Source: Agromyces larvae (GTDB lineage Bacteria; Actinomycetota; Actinomycetes; Actinomycetales; Microbacteriaceae). From it: a DNA stretch of 64,000 nucleotides. Position 1 is the stretch's first letter. Every line of letters starts with the position of its first letter. The position numbers and the translations under genes were made by a program. Below are positions 15,335 through 23,664 of this stretch, in pieces. The notes beneath the pieces were generated by a model. The model did not search any database. It was not told where the DNA came from and saw only the letters and a program-made list of their open reading frames with translations. The DNA lies in NCBI RefSeq assembly GCF_022811705.1, contig NZ_CP094528.1, positions 2,542,001 to 2,606,000 of the forward strand, in the 5' to 3' direction.

Positions 15335-16308
15335 CGGCGCCATCACCGATTCGGACTCAGCCCACCGGCAGCGGCTCCGCCCCGCGATCCTTCGACGTCG
15401 GGATCGTCGGCGGCGGGGCCGCCGGCCTGAGCGCGGCCCTGATGCTGGGCCGTGCTCGGCGCTCGGTCGTCGTGATCGATTCGGGGCGGCCGCGCAACCG
15501 GTTCGCACCGCATATGCACGGCGTGCTCGGACACGACGGCAGGCCGCCGCTGGAACTGCTCGCGCGCGGCCGAGCCGAGGCCCGGGGGTACGGCGTCGAG
15601 TTCGCCGAGGGCGAGGTGTCGGCGGTCGAGCGCGTCGCGGGGGGATTCCTGCTGCGCGGCGCGCACGAGGTGCTCGTGCGCCGGGTCGTGGTCGCCACCG
15701 GGCTGGTCGACGAGCTGCCCGCCATCCCCGGCCTCGAGGCCATGTGGGGAACGAGTGCGGTCGCGTGCCCGTACTGCGACGGCTGGGAGGTGCGCGATCG
15801 GCCGCTCGGCGTGATCGCGACGTCGCCGATGAGCCGCAACCAGGCGCAGCTGCTCCGGCAGTGGACCGAAGACCTGACCGTCTTCGGGGCCGTCGAGGCG
15901 GGGATCCCCAAGGCCGAGCTGCGGGCGTTCGCGATGCGAGGCATCCGTGTCGCTCCGCCCGCGACCGAGGTGAGCGGACGCCTCGGCGCGGTCAGCGTAT
16001 CCACCGCCGAGGGCGAGCACCGCGTCGATCGACTGTTCGTCGGCGCACGCCCGCGGCCGGTCGACGCCCTCCTGTCGCACCTCGGCTGCGACACCCAGCA
16101 GACGCCCATGGGCACGGTCGTCGCCACCGACGACTCGGGGCGGACCAGCGTCAAGGGCGTGTGGGCGGTCGGGAACGTCGCCGACCTGAAGGCGCTCGTC
16201 CCGATGGCCCTCGGCGCCGGAGTCCACGCCGCAACCCAGATCAACATCTCCCTCCTCGAGGAGGAGATCGCCCGAGCGCTCGCGTCGGACGCGAGCAGAG
16301 AGGACTGA
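15331..16308 (+). CDS. thioredoxin-reductase-like FAD oxidoreductase
   Basis: A 325-residue flavoprotein with the TrxR fold. VGIVGGGAAGLSAALMLGRA (about 23-42) binds FAD, CPYCDGWE holds the redox pair C146/C149, and the terminal GVWAVGNVADLKALVPMALGAGV is the second FAD motif. The NADPH-binding GxGxxA segment expected after CPYC is degenerate (LGVIATSPMSRNQAQL), so it may use another electron partner or act as an oxidase, as in the TrxR-like family of secondary metabolism. ATG 15331 overlaps the hydrolase stop (ATGA). The 20-residue N-terminal extension before the FAD motif is Pro/Ser-rich. Confidence 0.85.
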   Translation: MTAPSPIRTQPTGSGSAPRSFDVGIVGGGAAGLSAALMLGRARRSVVVIDSGRPRNRFAPHMHGVLGHDGRPPLELLARGRAEARGYGVEFAEGEVSAVERVAGGFLLRGAHEVLVRRVVVATGLVDELPAIPGLEAMWGTSAVACPYCDGWEVRDRPLGVIATSPMSRNQAQLLRQWTEDLTVFGAVEAGIPKAELRAFAMRGIRVAPPATEVSGRLGAVSVSTAEGEHRVDRLFVGARPRPVDALLSHLGCDTQQTPMGTVVATDDSGRTSVKGVWAVGNVADLKALVPMALGAGVHAATQINISLLEEEIARALASDASRED

Positions 16309-16310
16309 CC

Positions 16311-16646
16311 ATGCACACCGGCAGCGCATCATCCACCCACCCGGTGGTGGCCGCCGCGATCGAGGCGCTCGACGCCCACGATGCCGAGGCCCTCGCCGCG
16401 CTCTTCGTCGCCGACGGCTGCGTCGACGACGCGAACGAGACGCACGAGGGCCGGTCGGCGATCCGCCGCTGGTTCGAGGCGACGCCGGCCACCCGCATCG
16501 AGCTGCTGCACGAGGAGTCCTACGGCTCCGAGGTCGAGCTCATCGCGAAGGCCCACGGCGACTACCCGCAGAGCCCGCTGTCGTTCCGCTACGGCTTCGA
16601 GCTCGAGGGCAACCGCATCGCGAGCCTGAAGATCTCGCTCATCTGA
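16311..16646 (+). CDS. SnoaL/NTF2-like protein
   Basis: A 111-residue cone-shaped alpha+beta protein: HPVVAAAIEALDAHDAEALAALFVADGCVDDANETHEGRSAIRRWF is the classic SnoaL start, and FRYGFELEGNRIASLKISL the final strand pair. Such proteins bind or isomerise small hydrophobic ligands. It starts 2 nt after the flavoprotein stop and ends the operon; the following hairpin at 16664-16705 terminates it. Confidence 0.8.
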   Translation: MHTGSASSTHPVVAAAIEALDAHDAEALAALFVADGCVDDANETHEGRSAIRRWFEATPATRIELLHEESYGSEVELIAKAHGDYPQSPLSFRYGFELEGNRIASLKISLI

Positions 16647-16663
16647 GTCGGCGCGCGCGTCAG

Positions 16664-16705
16664 CGCCGGTCGAGGAGTGCTTCGCGAAGCGCTCCTCGAC
16701 CGGCG
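16664..16705. terminator. near-perfect bidirectional terminator hairpin
   Basis: CGCCGGTCGAGGAGTGCTTC pairs with GAAGCGCTCCTCGACCGGCG, 42 nt in all with a single mismatch and almost no loop. It lies between the converging stops at 16646 and 16719 and should terminate both operons. Confidence 0.8.
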
Positions 16706-16718
16706 AGCTGCGTGGCTG

Positions 16719-19589
16719 CTAGGCGGCCTGCCGGCGGCGGCGCGTGCCCACGACCGCGGCCGCACCGCCGGCCGCGAGGACGAGGCCGGCGAGCCCGAGC
16801 GCCCAGCCGAACTCGACGCCCGTGCTGGCGAGATCGCCGCTCGCCCCGGTTGCGCTTCCGACGGGTGCCGCGGCCGCCGTCACGGTGAGCGCGGCCGACA
16901 CCTCGGTGCCGTCGGGCAGGATCGCGACGAGCGTGTGCGCGCCCGCCGGGGTCGCGGCCGGGATGGTCGCGGTGAACGACAGCGTGCCGTCGGCAGCGGC
17001 CGTCGCAGCACCGAGTGCGACCGGCTCGCTGCGCAGTTCGAAGCGAACGGATGCCCCGGGCTCGAAGCCCGTGCCCGAGACCACCACGGTGCCGCCGGCG
17101 ACGACGGTCGACGCGCCGAGCGTGATCGACGGGCCGTCGGGCTGACCCGGCTCCTCGCCGCCCGGCTCCTCCCCACCGGGCTCCTCGCCGGTGCCGCCGC
17201 CGAACACCGCGTCGGCGTCGCCCAGCCGCAGGAACACCGTCTCGCCCGTGGCATCCGCCAGTCCGTCGTTGTCGGTGACCGCGTAGAGCTGTCCGTCGGC
17301 GGCGATGGCGAAGCCCTCGAGCTTCTCCTGCGTCCAGCCATGGGTCGCGCGCAGCGCGGGCAGCACGTCGATCGCGGTGCGCTTCTCGAGGATCGGCAGC
17401 GTGCCGCCGGCCGCGAGCGAGGCATCCGTCGCCCCCGCGCCCGCGGGGAGGTCGACCGTGGTGACGCGCTTGACGGCCGCAGCCGGCCCGTTCAGCTTGT
17501 CGCGCTCGATGAGCGCGAACGTGTCGTCGTCGATCGCGGTGATCTCCGAGAGGCCGAGCCAGTCGCCCGCGACCGAGGTGTGCTCGAGGCGGTACCCGTA
17601 CCAGCTCCACTCGCCGCCGGCCAGGTCGTACCGGCCGATGCGGGTCACGTCATCGCCGTCGACCGTGCCGGCCGCGGCGTTCGCCGGGTCGGTCCAGAGC
17701 GGGCGCTGGATCGCGACCCAGAGCTGCGCGTCAGCGCCCGACCCGGTGACGGTGACGCCTTCGAGGCCCCACTTGCCGATGTGCGCGGTGACGTCGGCCG
17801 GCAGGTCGACCCGCCGGTCGATGAGGCCCAGGCCGTCGGTGTGCACGAGCTGGTTCGCGGCCCCGGTCGCCCCCTCGAGCGCGAGCCAGAACCCGCCGTC
17901 GCCGTCGACCGCGAGGCCCTCGATGTCGAGCGCGACGGATGCGCCCTGCTCGTCCGAGATGCGGATGGCGCGGTCGACGACCGCCGGCGTGCGGCTCACG
18001 TCGATCGAGTACACCGTGCTCGGCGCGACGGCGACGTCGCTCGCGGCCCAGACGTGCGTGGCGTCGGTCGGGTTGCCGGCCAGCGCGCCGAGCGCCTGCC
18101 AGCCGATCGGCGCACCGTCGGCGCTCGACGCGTCGACGCCCGAGACGATGCTCGGCTGCGCGATGGTGCCGGCGGGCGCCTCACCGAACACGTACACGTT
18201 GACCGATGCGCGCACGTTGACCGACGAGTCATCCGTCTCGCTCGACACGACCAGCAGGTCGCGGCCGGGCACGGGCAGGATGCCCTCGGGCCCGTTCGTC
18301 GAGAACAGCACCTGCACGAACGCGGGCGCCGCCGGGTCGCTCACGTCGTAGACCGCGATGAAGTTGCTGCGCTCGCTCGCGACGAACGCGTACGGCGTGC
18401 CGTCGAACTCGGCGACCGCCAGCCCCTCGGGCTCGCTGCCCTTCTTCGCGGCGCGGTCGTTGTTCGCGAGGCCGTGCTGCACGGCGAGGCGCTCGAACGT
18501 GTTGCCCGCGTCCCAGACGACATCGCCGTCGGCGGCGTCGAACACCGTCCAGCCGCGGGTGCCGCCCTTCCAGTCGCCCTCGTTCGCGGTGGCGAGCCGG
18601 TCGTCGCCGATCCAGGCGATCGCGTCGGGTTCGCGCGGCGTCGCCGGGATCGACCCGGTGAGGTCGATCCGCGCGTCCTTCTTCACGTCGATGCCCGACA
18701 CGGCGACCGAGCCCGCCGAGAACGCGCGGGTCACCTCGCGGGTGGCGAGGTCGATGATCGCGATGCCGTTGTTCTCCTGCAGCGTCACCGCGAGCTCGTT
18801 GCGCGAGTTGATCGCGACGTACTCGGGCTCGGGGTCTTCGGGGGTGTCGAGGCCGGCCGCGGCGATCACGTCGATCGGCGTGCCGTCGTCGTTCAGGAAC
18901 GAGACCGCGTCGAGCGTCCACGTCGCCGGGTCGGCCGGGTCGCTGCCGTCGCCGCCGAGCCCCAGCACCTGCACGAACCCGCCGGGCAGCTGCGGCAGGT
19001 CGCCCTCGTCGCCGCCCTCGGGCGCGAGCTCCTCGTCGCGCTGGTTCTCGATCGCGATGGCGGCGTACGCGCCGTCCTTCGAGATGGCGATCGAGTCGGG
19101 CTGACCGCCCAGGTCGATCGAGCGCACCACGGTGCGGTCGCTCGCGCGCAGCACGTCGAGTCGGCCCTTCGGCGCGGTGAACTCGCCGCCGGTCTCGTCG
19201 ATGACGACGAGCACGAAGTCGCCGTACGCCGCGACCGAGGTGGGCTGATCGTCGGCGTGGCCGAGTTCGGCGAGCTCGACGGTGCCGGCGCCGACCGGGT
19301 TCGACGGGTCGGTCACGTCGACGAACCCGATGCGCTTGCCGAGCGCGTCGGTGTAGACGACCGTGCCGTCGTCGGTGATGGTCGAGATCTCGGCGACGGT
19401 CGCCTCGGCCGGGTCGACCCCGTCGGGCACGTTCTGGAACACCGGGTAGGTGGCGGTTCGGGCGAAGGGCGCGACGGATGCCTCGGGCTCGCCGTCGGCT
19501 GCGAGCGCCGGCGCTGCGGCCGCGCCGGCCGCTCCGGCCGCGATGATCGAGGCCACGGCGAGCGCGGCGATGGACAGGGGACGTGACAT
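16719..19589 (-). CDS. sortase-anchored esterase-like/phytase-domain surface protein
   Basis: A 956-residue exported protein. Signal peptide 1-30 (cleavage after ALA), then a beta-propeller-type region (about 40-470) resembling choice-of-anchor/alkaline-phosphatase-like propellers (VYTDALGKRIGFVDVTDPSNP, PNSNLVA-type repeats, GPEGILPV), then an esterase-like phytase domain (about 480-800; DIEGLAVDGDGGFWLALE, WGLEGVTV, EKLEGFAIAADGQLYAVTDND), a linker with three GEEPG repeats, an Ig-like domain (about 815-900) and a C-terminal LASTG sorting signal (about 920), hydrophobic helix and RRRR tail. The LAxTG form points to a class E sortase, not encoded here. ATG 19589 is preferred over GTG 19595 because GGAG stands 7 nt before it. 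Confidence 0.8.
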   Translation of the reverse strand: MSRPLSIAALAVASIIAAGAAGAAAAPALAADGEPEASVAPFARTATYPVFQNVPDGVDPAEATVAEISTITDDGTVVYTDALGKRIGFVDVTDPSNPVGAGTVELAELGHADDQPTSVAAYGDFVLVVIDETGGEFTAPKGRLDVLRASDRTVVRSIDLGGQPDSIAISKDGAYAAIAIENQRDEELAPEGGDEGDLPQLPGGFVQVLGLGGDGSDPADPATWTLDAVSFLNDDGTPIDVIAAAGLDTPEDPEPEYVAINSRNELAVTLQENNGIAIIDLATREVTRAFSAGSVAVSGIDVKKDARIDLTGSIPATPREPDAIAWIGDDRLATANEGDWKGGTRGWTVFDAADGDVVWDAGNTFERLAVQHGLANNDRAAKKGSEPEGLAVAEFDGTPYAFVASERSNFIAVYDVSDPAAPAFVQVLFSTNGPEGILPVPGRDLLVVSSETDDSSVNVRASVNVYVFGEAPAGTIAQPSIVSGVDASSADGAPIGWQALGALAGNPTDATHVWAASDVAVAPSTVYSIDVSRTPAVVDRAIRISDEQGASVALDIEGLAVDGDGGFWLALEGATGAANQLVHTDGLGLIDRRVDLPADVTAHIGKWGLEGVTVTGSGADAQLWVAIQRPLWTDPANAAAGTVDGDDVTRIGRYDLAGGEWSWYGYRLEHTSVAGDWLGLSEITAIDDDTFALIERDKLNGPAAAVKRVTTVDLPAGAGATDASLAAGGTLPILEKRTAIDVLPALRATHGWTQEKLEGFAIAADGQLYAVTDNDGLADATGETVFLRLGDADAVFGGGTGEEPGGEEPGGEEPGQPDGPSITLGASTVVAGGTVVVSGTGFEPGASVRFELRSEPVALGAATAAADGTLSFTATIPAATPAGAHTLVAILPDGTEVSAALTVTAAAAPVGSATGASGDLASTGVEFGWALGLAGLVLAAGGAAAVVGTRRRRQAA

Positions 19590-19729
19590 GGGCACACTCC
19601 GATACGGGGGCGGTTGCGGGTCACGCCCACGCTGGCGAGCGCACGCGACGCTCGGATGTCACGTCGGTGAACGGATGCGTCCTCGAAGATGAACGGATGC
19701 CGCGGTGCCCGATGGCACGGGCTCCCGCG

Positions 19730-21169
19730 TCACACCACCTCGGCCAGCAGCCCGGGCTCGGCCGTCGCCGGTACCGATCCGAGCGACTGCCAGGCAGCGG
19801 CGAGCCCGCGCACCGAGGCATCCACCTGGTCGGGGGTCAGGCAGATCGGCAGCCGCAGGAACCGCTCGAACGCCCCGTCGATGCCGAACCGGGGGCCGGC
19901 CGCGACGACGAGCCGTTGCGTGCGCGCCGCGAGCGCGAGCTGCGAGCTCACCGGCGCACCGAGCTGCACCCAGGTCGCGATGCCGCCGTCGACGTGCGGC
20001 ACGTGCCACTCGGGGATCGACTCGGCGAGCGCCGCCTCGAGCCGGTCGCGGCCGACGCGCAGCTGCTCGCGGCGATGCTCGAGCACCTCGTCCATGCGTT
20101 CGACGAGCCGCGCCGCCATGAGCTGCTCGAGGATCGGGGTGCCCAGGTCGCCGGGCGCGCGCGCGGCGACGAGCCGGCGGATCAGCGGCCGCTCGGCGCG
20201 GATCCACCCGATGCGCAGCCCGCCCCACACGGTCTTGCCGAGCGAGCCGATGAGCACGGCCGGGCCGTACGCGGCGAACGGCAGCGGCGGATCGCTGCGG
20301 TCGATGTCGAGCTCGGCGGTGGTCTCGTCGGCGATGACGAGGGTCCCCTGCCGTGCCGCGGCGTCGAGCACGAGCTCGCGCGCGCCGGCCGGCATGGTGC
20401 GCCCGGTCGGGTTCTGGAAGTCGGGCATGAGGTACGCGATCGTCGGGTTGGCGTACCCGAACGCGCGGCCGAGCGCGGCGGCCTCGTCGTCGGCCTCGCC
20501 CGATTCCTGCGGCTGCACCGGCACTGGCACGAGCCGGGCGCCCGCCATGCGCAGCGCCTCGTATGCGTGCGGATACGTCGGCGCTTCGATCACGGCGCGG
20601 TCGCCCCGACCGACCACGGTGCGGGCGATGAGCGCGATGGCGTGCTGCGCGCCGATGGTCACCATGATCTGCTCGGGCGAGGTCGGCAGCCCGCGCGCGG
20701 TGTACCGGTCGGCGAGGGCGGCGCGCAGTTCGGGCAGGCCGATGGGGTCGAATCCCGAGTCGCCGAGCTGGCGCGGCAGGTCGTCGGCGGCGGCGCGCGC
20801 GATCTCGCCGAGCCACGGCAGTGCCGGCGGTGCGGCCTTCGAGAGGTCGAGGTATTCGGCCGAGGGCGGGGCCGGCAGGAACGTGGGCGCCCCCGGCAAC
20901 CGCGCGACGCTGCCCGAGCCGCGCACGCTGTGCAGGTACCCCTGCTCGCGCAGCAGCCGGTAGGCGTTCGTCACGGTGGTGCGGCTGAGGTCGAGGCGGT
21001 CGGCGAGGTCGCGCTCGGCGGGCAGCCGGGTCTCGACGGGGATGCGCCCGTCGAGCACGAGCAGCCGCAGCCGTTCGGCGAGCGCCCGGTAGGCGCTCGC
21101 CGGGTCGGCGCCGCGCCAGTCGCCGAGCAGGGTGTCGAGGGCGCGGGCGGTCAGAGTCGACTGAGCCAT
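19730..21169 (-). CDS. MocR-family PLP-dependent regulator, YczR type
   Basis: A 479-residue chimera of an N-terminal GntR winged helix (about 20-95; LRLLVLDGRIPVETRLPAERDLADRLDLSRTTVTNAYRLL) and a fold-type I aminotransferase domain (about 130-470; DFQNPTGRTM, VIADETTAELD, SLGKTVWGGLRIGWI with the PLP lysine). Divergent pairing with a YczE-type membrane protein is the known YczR-YczE arrangement. ATG 21169 stands 7 nt after a TAAAGT -10 box (21177-21182), so the message is probably leaderless and starts right beside the ATTGGCC operator. Effector unknown, PLP expected. Confidence 0.85.
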   Translation of the reverse strand: MAQSTLTARALDTLLGDWRGADPASAYRALAERLRLLVLDGRIPVETRLPAERDLADRLDLSRTTVTNAYRLLREQGYLHSVRGSGSVARLPGAPTFLPAPPSAEYLDLSKAAPPALPWLGEIARAAADDLPRQLGDSGFDPIGLPELRAALADRYTARGLPTSPEQIMVTIGAQHAIALIARTVVGRGDRAVIEAPTYPHAYEALRMAGARLVPVPVQPQESGEADDEAAALGRAFGYANPTIAYLMPDFQNPTGRTMPAGARELVLDAAARQGTLVIADETTAELDIDRSDPPLPFAAYGPAVLIGSLGKTVWGGLRIGWIRAERPLIRRLVAARAPGDLGTPILEQLMAARLVERMDEVLEHRREQLRVGRDRLEAALAESIPEWHVPHVDGGIATWVQLGAPVSSQLALAARTQRLVVAAGPRFGIDGAFERFLRLPICLTPDQVDASVRGLAAAWQSLGSVPATAEPGLLAEVV

Positions 21170-21187
21170 GCGAGCCACTTTAGGAGA

Positions 21188-21212
21188 ATTGGCCTGTTGC
21201 TGAAAGGCCAAT
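21188..21212. promoter_or_regulatory. ATTGGCC-N11-GGCCAAT inverted repeat, YczR operator candidate
   Basis: ATTGGCC (21188-21194) and GGCCAAT (21206-21212) form a perfect 7-bp inverted repeat in the 54-bp gap between the divergent yczR- and yczE-type genes; a third half, AATTGG, follows at 21218-21223. It sits immediately upstream of the regulator's -10 box. MocR proteins recognise such spaced half sites. Confidence 0.6.
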
Positions 21213-21223
21213 CTTCGAATTGG

Positions 21224-21910
21224 ATGTCTCTCATGCGCCGCCTTCCGTCGTTCCGCGATCCCGCCCCGATCCTGACCCGCCGTCTCGTGCAGCTCTTCGT
21301 CGGCCTGTTCCTGTACGGCATCGGCATCGCGCTGATCGTGCGCGGCGAGCTCGGCGCCTCGCCGTGGGACGTGCTCACCCAGGGCATCGCGAAGCAGACC
21401 GGACTCAGCTTCGGGGCCATCACGGTGATCGTGAGCGGCATCGTGCTGCTGCTGTGGATCCCGATCCGGCAGATGCCCGGCTTCGGCACCCTGATGAACG
21501 CACTGCTGGTCGGCCCGTCGGCCGACGTCGGCCTGTGGCTCATCCCGCCGCACCTCGACGTGTGGGTGCGAGCGCTGCTGCTGCCCGCGGGCATCGTGGT
21601 GCTCGCGATCGCCACCGGGCTCTACATCGGCGCCCAGTTCGGCCCCGGCCCGCGCGACGGGCTCATGACGGGTCTGCACCGGCGCACCGGCCTGAAGATC
21701 TGGATCGTGCGCACGGCGATCGAGGTGACCGTGCTCGCGATCGGCTGGATGCTCGGCGGCATCGTCGGCATCGGCACGGTGCTCTTCGCCGCGACGATCG
21801 GCCCGCTCTGCGGGTGGACCATCCCCCGCTTCACGATCAAGCGAGCGGATGCCTCGCGGCCGGCGCCGCGACGGCGCATCCAGCCCTCCGCGGCCCCGGG
21901 CGTCGAGTAG
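21224..21910 (+). CDS. YczE/YitT-like membrane protein
   Basis: A 228-residue integral membrane protein with about five hydrophobic segments: LVQLFVGLFLYGIGIALIV, SFGAITVIVSGIVLLLWI, WVRALLLPAGIVVLAIATGLYIG, and WIVRTAIEVTVLAIGWMLGGIVGIGTVLFAA. GELGASPWDVLTQGIA and GPGPRDGLMTGL are the conserved YczE loops. Function is unknown in the family; the paired regulator senses PLP-type ligands. Either ATG 21224 or ATG 21233 could be the start; no clear RBS supports either. It ends 3 nt from the convergent MerR gene. The C-terminal RADASRPAPRRRIQPS is a basic cytoplasmic tail. Confidence 0.8.
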   Translation: MSLMRRLPSFRDPAPILTRRLVQLFVGLFLYGIGIALIVRGELGASPWDVLTQGIAKQTGLSFGAITVIVSGIVLLLWIPIRQMPGFGTLMNALLVGPSADVGLWLIPPHLDVWVRALLLPAGIVVLAIATGLYIGAQFGPGPRDGLMTGLHRRTGLKIWIVRTAIEVTVLAIGWMLGGIVGIGTVLFAATIGPLCGWTIPRFTIKRADASRPAPRRRIQPSAAPGVE

Positions 21911-21913
21911 CCG

Positions 21914-22672
21914 CTAGAGGTTCGCCTCGGCGTACACCCGCAGTGCATCGCGCACGAACGTCGCCCCGGCCTCGCCGCCGTAGTTCGCCGCGAACCGCTC
22001 GTCGGCGACGTACATCTCGCCGAGCCCGACCACGTACCCCTTCAGGTCGCCGCCCGGCATCGCGGCCGGGGTGCCCGGGATGCCCCGCAGCCACTCGACG
22101 TGCCGTGCGGCGAGCGCCTGCGCGGTCTCGCTGTCGGGCGCGACGCTCGACTCGGCGGCGGCGATCCAGTCGCGCCCGAGCGCCTCCGCCCCGGCCTTCC
22201 ACTCGCGCTGCCCGTCGGCGCCGAGCCCGCGCCACCAGCGGTCGCTGCGCGCATACGCGTCGGCGCCCCAGCGCTGCTCGACCTCCTCGCGATACTGCGT
22301 GTGGTCGAACCCGTCGAACATCTCATGAGCCATGATCTGCTCATCTCCTTCCAGTGCGTGCATGGTCTTCTCGACCGACGCGATCTGCCGCGCCAGCCGC
22401 TCGCGCTCCTGCCGCAGCCACTCCAGGTGCCCGGCGAGCGCCCGCACCTCCGACCGCTGCCCGTCGAGCACGTCGGCGATCGCGGGCAGGCCCAGGCCGA
22501 GGTCGCGCAGCAGCAGGATGCGCTGCAGTCGCACGAGCGCGGCCCGGTCGTAGTAGCGGTAGCCGTTCGCGCCGACGCGGCTCGGCGGCAGCAGGCCGAG
22601 GTCGTCGTAGTGCCGCAGGGTGCGGCTCGTCGTGCCCGCGAGGCGGGCGACCTCCTGTATCGACCAGTCCAT
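21914..22672 (-). CDS. MerR-family regulator with TipAS antibiotic-binding domain
   Basis: A 252-residue TipAL-like activator. Residues 1-70 are the MerR DNA-binding domain (MDWSIQEVARLAGTTSRTLRHYDDLGLLPPSRVGANGYRYYD), 75-110 the dimerisation coiled coil, and 130-250 the TipAS domain, which in TipA captures thiopeptide antibiotics and in relatives other drugs. An ATG 6 nt after TACCGT (minus strand) sets a leaderless start, and a TTGACG-TTG-CGTCAA operator lies just upstream, pointing to autoregulation. Confidence 0.88.
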   Translation of the reverse strand: MDWSIQEVARLAGTTSRTLRHYDDLGLLPPSRVGANGYRYYDRAALVRLQRILLLRDLGLGLPAIADVLDGQRSEVRALAGHLEWLRQERERLARQIASVEKTMHALEGDEQIMAHEMFDGFDHTQYREEVEQRWGADAYARSDRWWRGLGADGQREWKAGAEALGRDWIAAAESSVAPDSETAQALAARHVEWLRGIPGTPAAMPGGDLKGYVVGLGEMYVADERFAANYGGEAGATFVRDALRVYAEANL

Positions 22673-22688
22673 GCCCTCACGGTAGAGG

Positions 22689-22703
22689 TTGACGTTGCGT
22701 CAA
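22689..22703. promoter_or_regulatory. MerR-type operator TTGACG-TTG-CGTCAA
   Basis: TTGACGTTGCGTCAA is a 6+3+6 palindrome 16 nt upstream of the MerR/TipAS start, close to its -10 box (TACCGT). Dyads of this kind are the usual MerR-family targets. Confidence 0.65.
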
Positions 22704-22748
22704 GGTCAAGGCGGAGCATCCGATTCGTGCTTGCATCTGCGCAAGTCG

Positions 22749-22785
22749 CGATATATCGTGTTCACCAGAAACGCGATATATCGCG
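22749..22785. promoter_or_regulatory. twin CGATATATCG palindromes, PadR operator candidates
   Basis: CGATATATCG (22749-22758) and CGCGATATATCGCG (22772-22785) are centred 25 bp apart, upstream of the DUF4097-PadR operon. Both are perfect dyads in an otherwise GC-rich region. Spacing of about two and a half turns suits two dimers binding cooperatively. RBS AGGAG is at 22801-22805. Confidence 0.75.
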
Positions 22786-22812
22786 ACTCATCCAGATCTG
22801 AGGAGCACCTCC

Positions 22813-23664
22813 ATGACCATCGAGAAGTGGGTCATCGCACCCGGCGATTCCCGGGTGATCGACCTCGAGCTCGTCCGCAAGCTCAAGGTGAGCCTGATCG
22901 GCGGCAAGCTCGACCTCATCGCCCACGACGAGCCGGGCGCACGCGTCGAGATCTCGGGTGTGACCGGCAAGGAGATCTCGGTCTCGATCGACGGCGACGC
23001 CCTCGAGATCGACCACCCGCAGCTGCGGTGGGACAACTTCATCGACGTCTTCAAGCAGTGGCGCGGCAACGCGCGGGCCGAGGTCTCGATCCTCGCCCCC
23101 CGCCACGTGCTGCTGAAGCTCGGCATCGTGTCGGGCGACGCGCTCGTCTCGGGGTTCGACGGCGACGCCAAGTTCAACACCGTCTCGGGCGACGTCGTGG
23201 TCGACAACCACGTCGGCGACATCGAACTGTCGACCGTGTCGGGCGAGGTCTCGGCGGGCAACCACACCGGCCGCGTCACGGCGCACTCGGTGTCGGGCGA
23301 CGTCATCGTCTCGGGCGACATCGTCGGATTCAACGCCGACACCGTCTCAGGCGCCCTCATCGTCGACGCCCACGGCACGCCGTCGCGCATCGACACCAAC
23401 TCGGTCACCGGCAACCTGACAGTGCGGTTCGCGCCCGGTTCGGGCGCCCGCTACCGGGTCAACACCGTGAGCGGCACCGTGCTGATCGACGACACCGAGT
23501 TCAAGGGCATGCTCGGCAAGGGCTTCGAGCGCACCACCGGCGAACTGGCGGGCCGCTGGCTCGACCTCGGGGCGAACAGCGTGTCGGGCGACATCTCGGT
23601 CATGCGCCGCGAGCCGGCGCAGCAGGCCACGGATGCCACGACCGCCGCCGAGGGCGACGCATGA
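22813..23664 (+). CDS. DUF4097 beta-strand-repeat protein
   Basis: A 283-residue protein built of short beta repeats with the recurring word TVSGD/SVSGD (about residues 105-265), typical of DUF4097. There is no signal peptide or membrane helix. DUF4097 genes are commonly partnered with PadR regulators, and here the downstream padR ATG overlaps this stop (ATGA), so the two are made together. Function of the family is unknown. ATG 22813 has AGGAG 7 nt upstream. Confidence 0.85.
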   Translation: MTIEKWVIAPGDSRVIDLELVRKLKVSLIGGKLDLIAHDEPGARVEISGVTGKEISVSIDGDALEIDHPQLRWDNFIDVFKQWRGNARAEVSILAPRHVLLKLGIVSGDALVSGFDGDAKFNTVSGDVVVDNHVGDIELSTVSGEVSAGNHTGRVTAHSVSGDVIVSGDIVGFNADTVSGALIVDAHGTPSRIDTNSVTGNLTVRFAPGSGARYRVNTVSGTVLIDDTEFKGMLGKGFERTTGELAGRWLDLGANSVSGDISVMRREPAQQATDATTAAEGDA

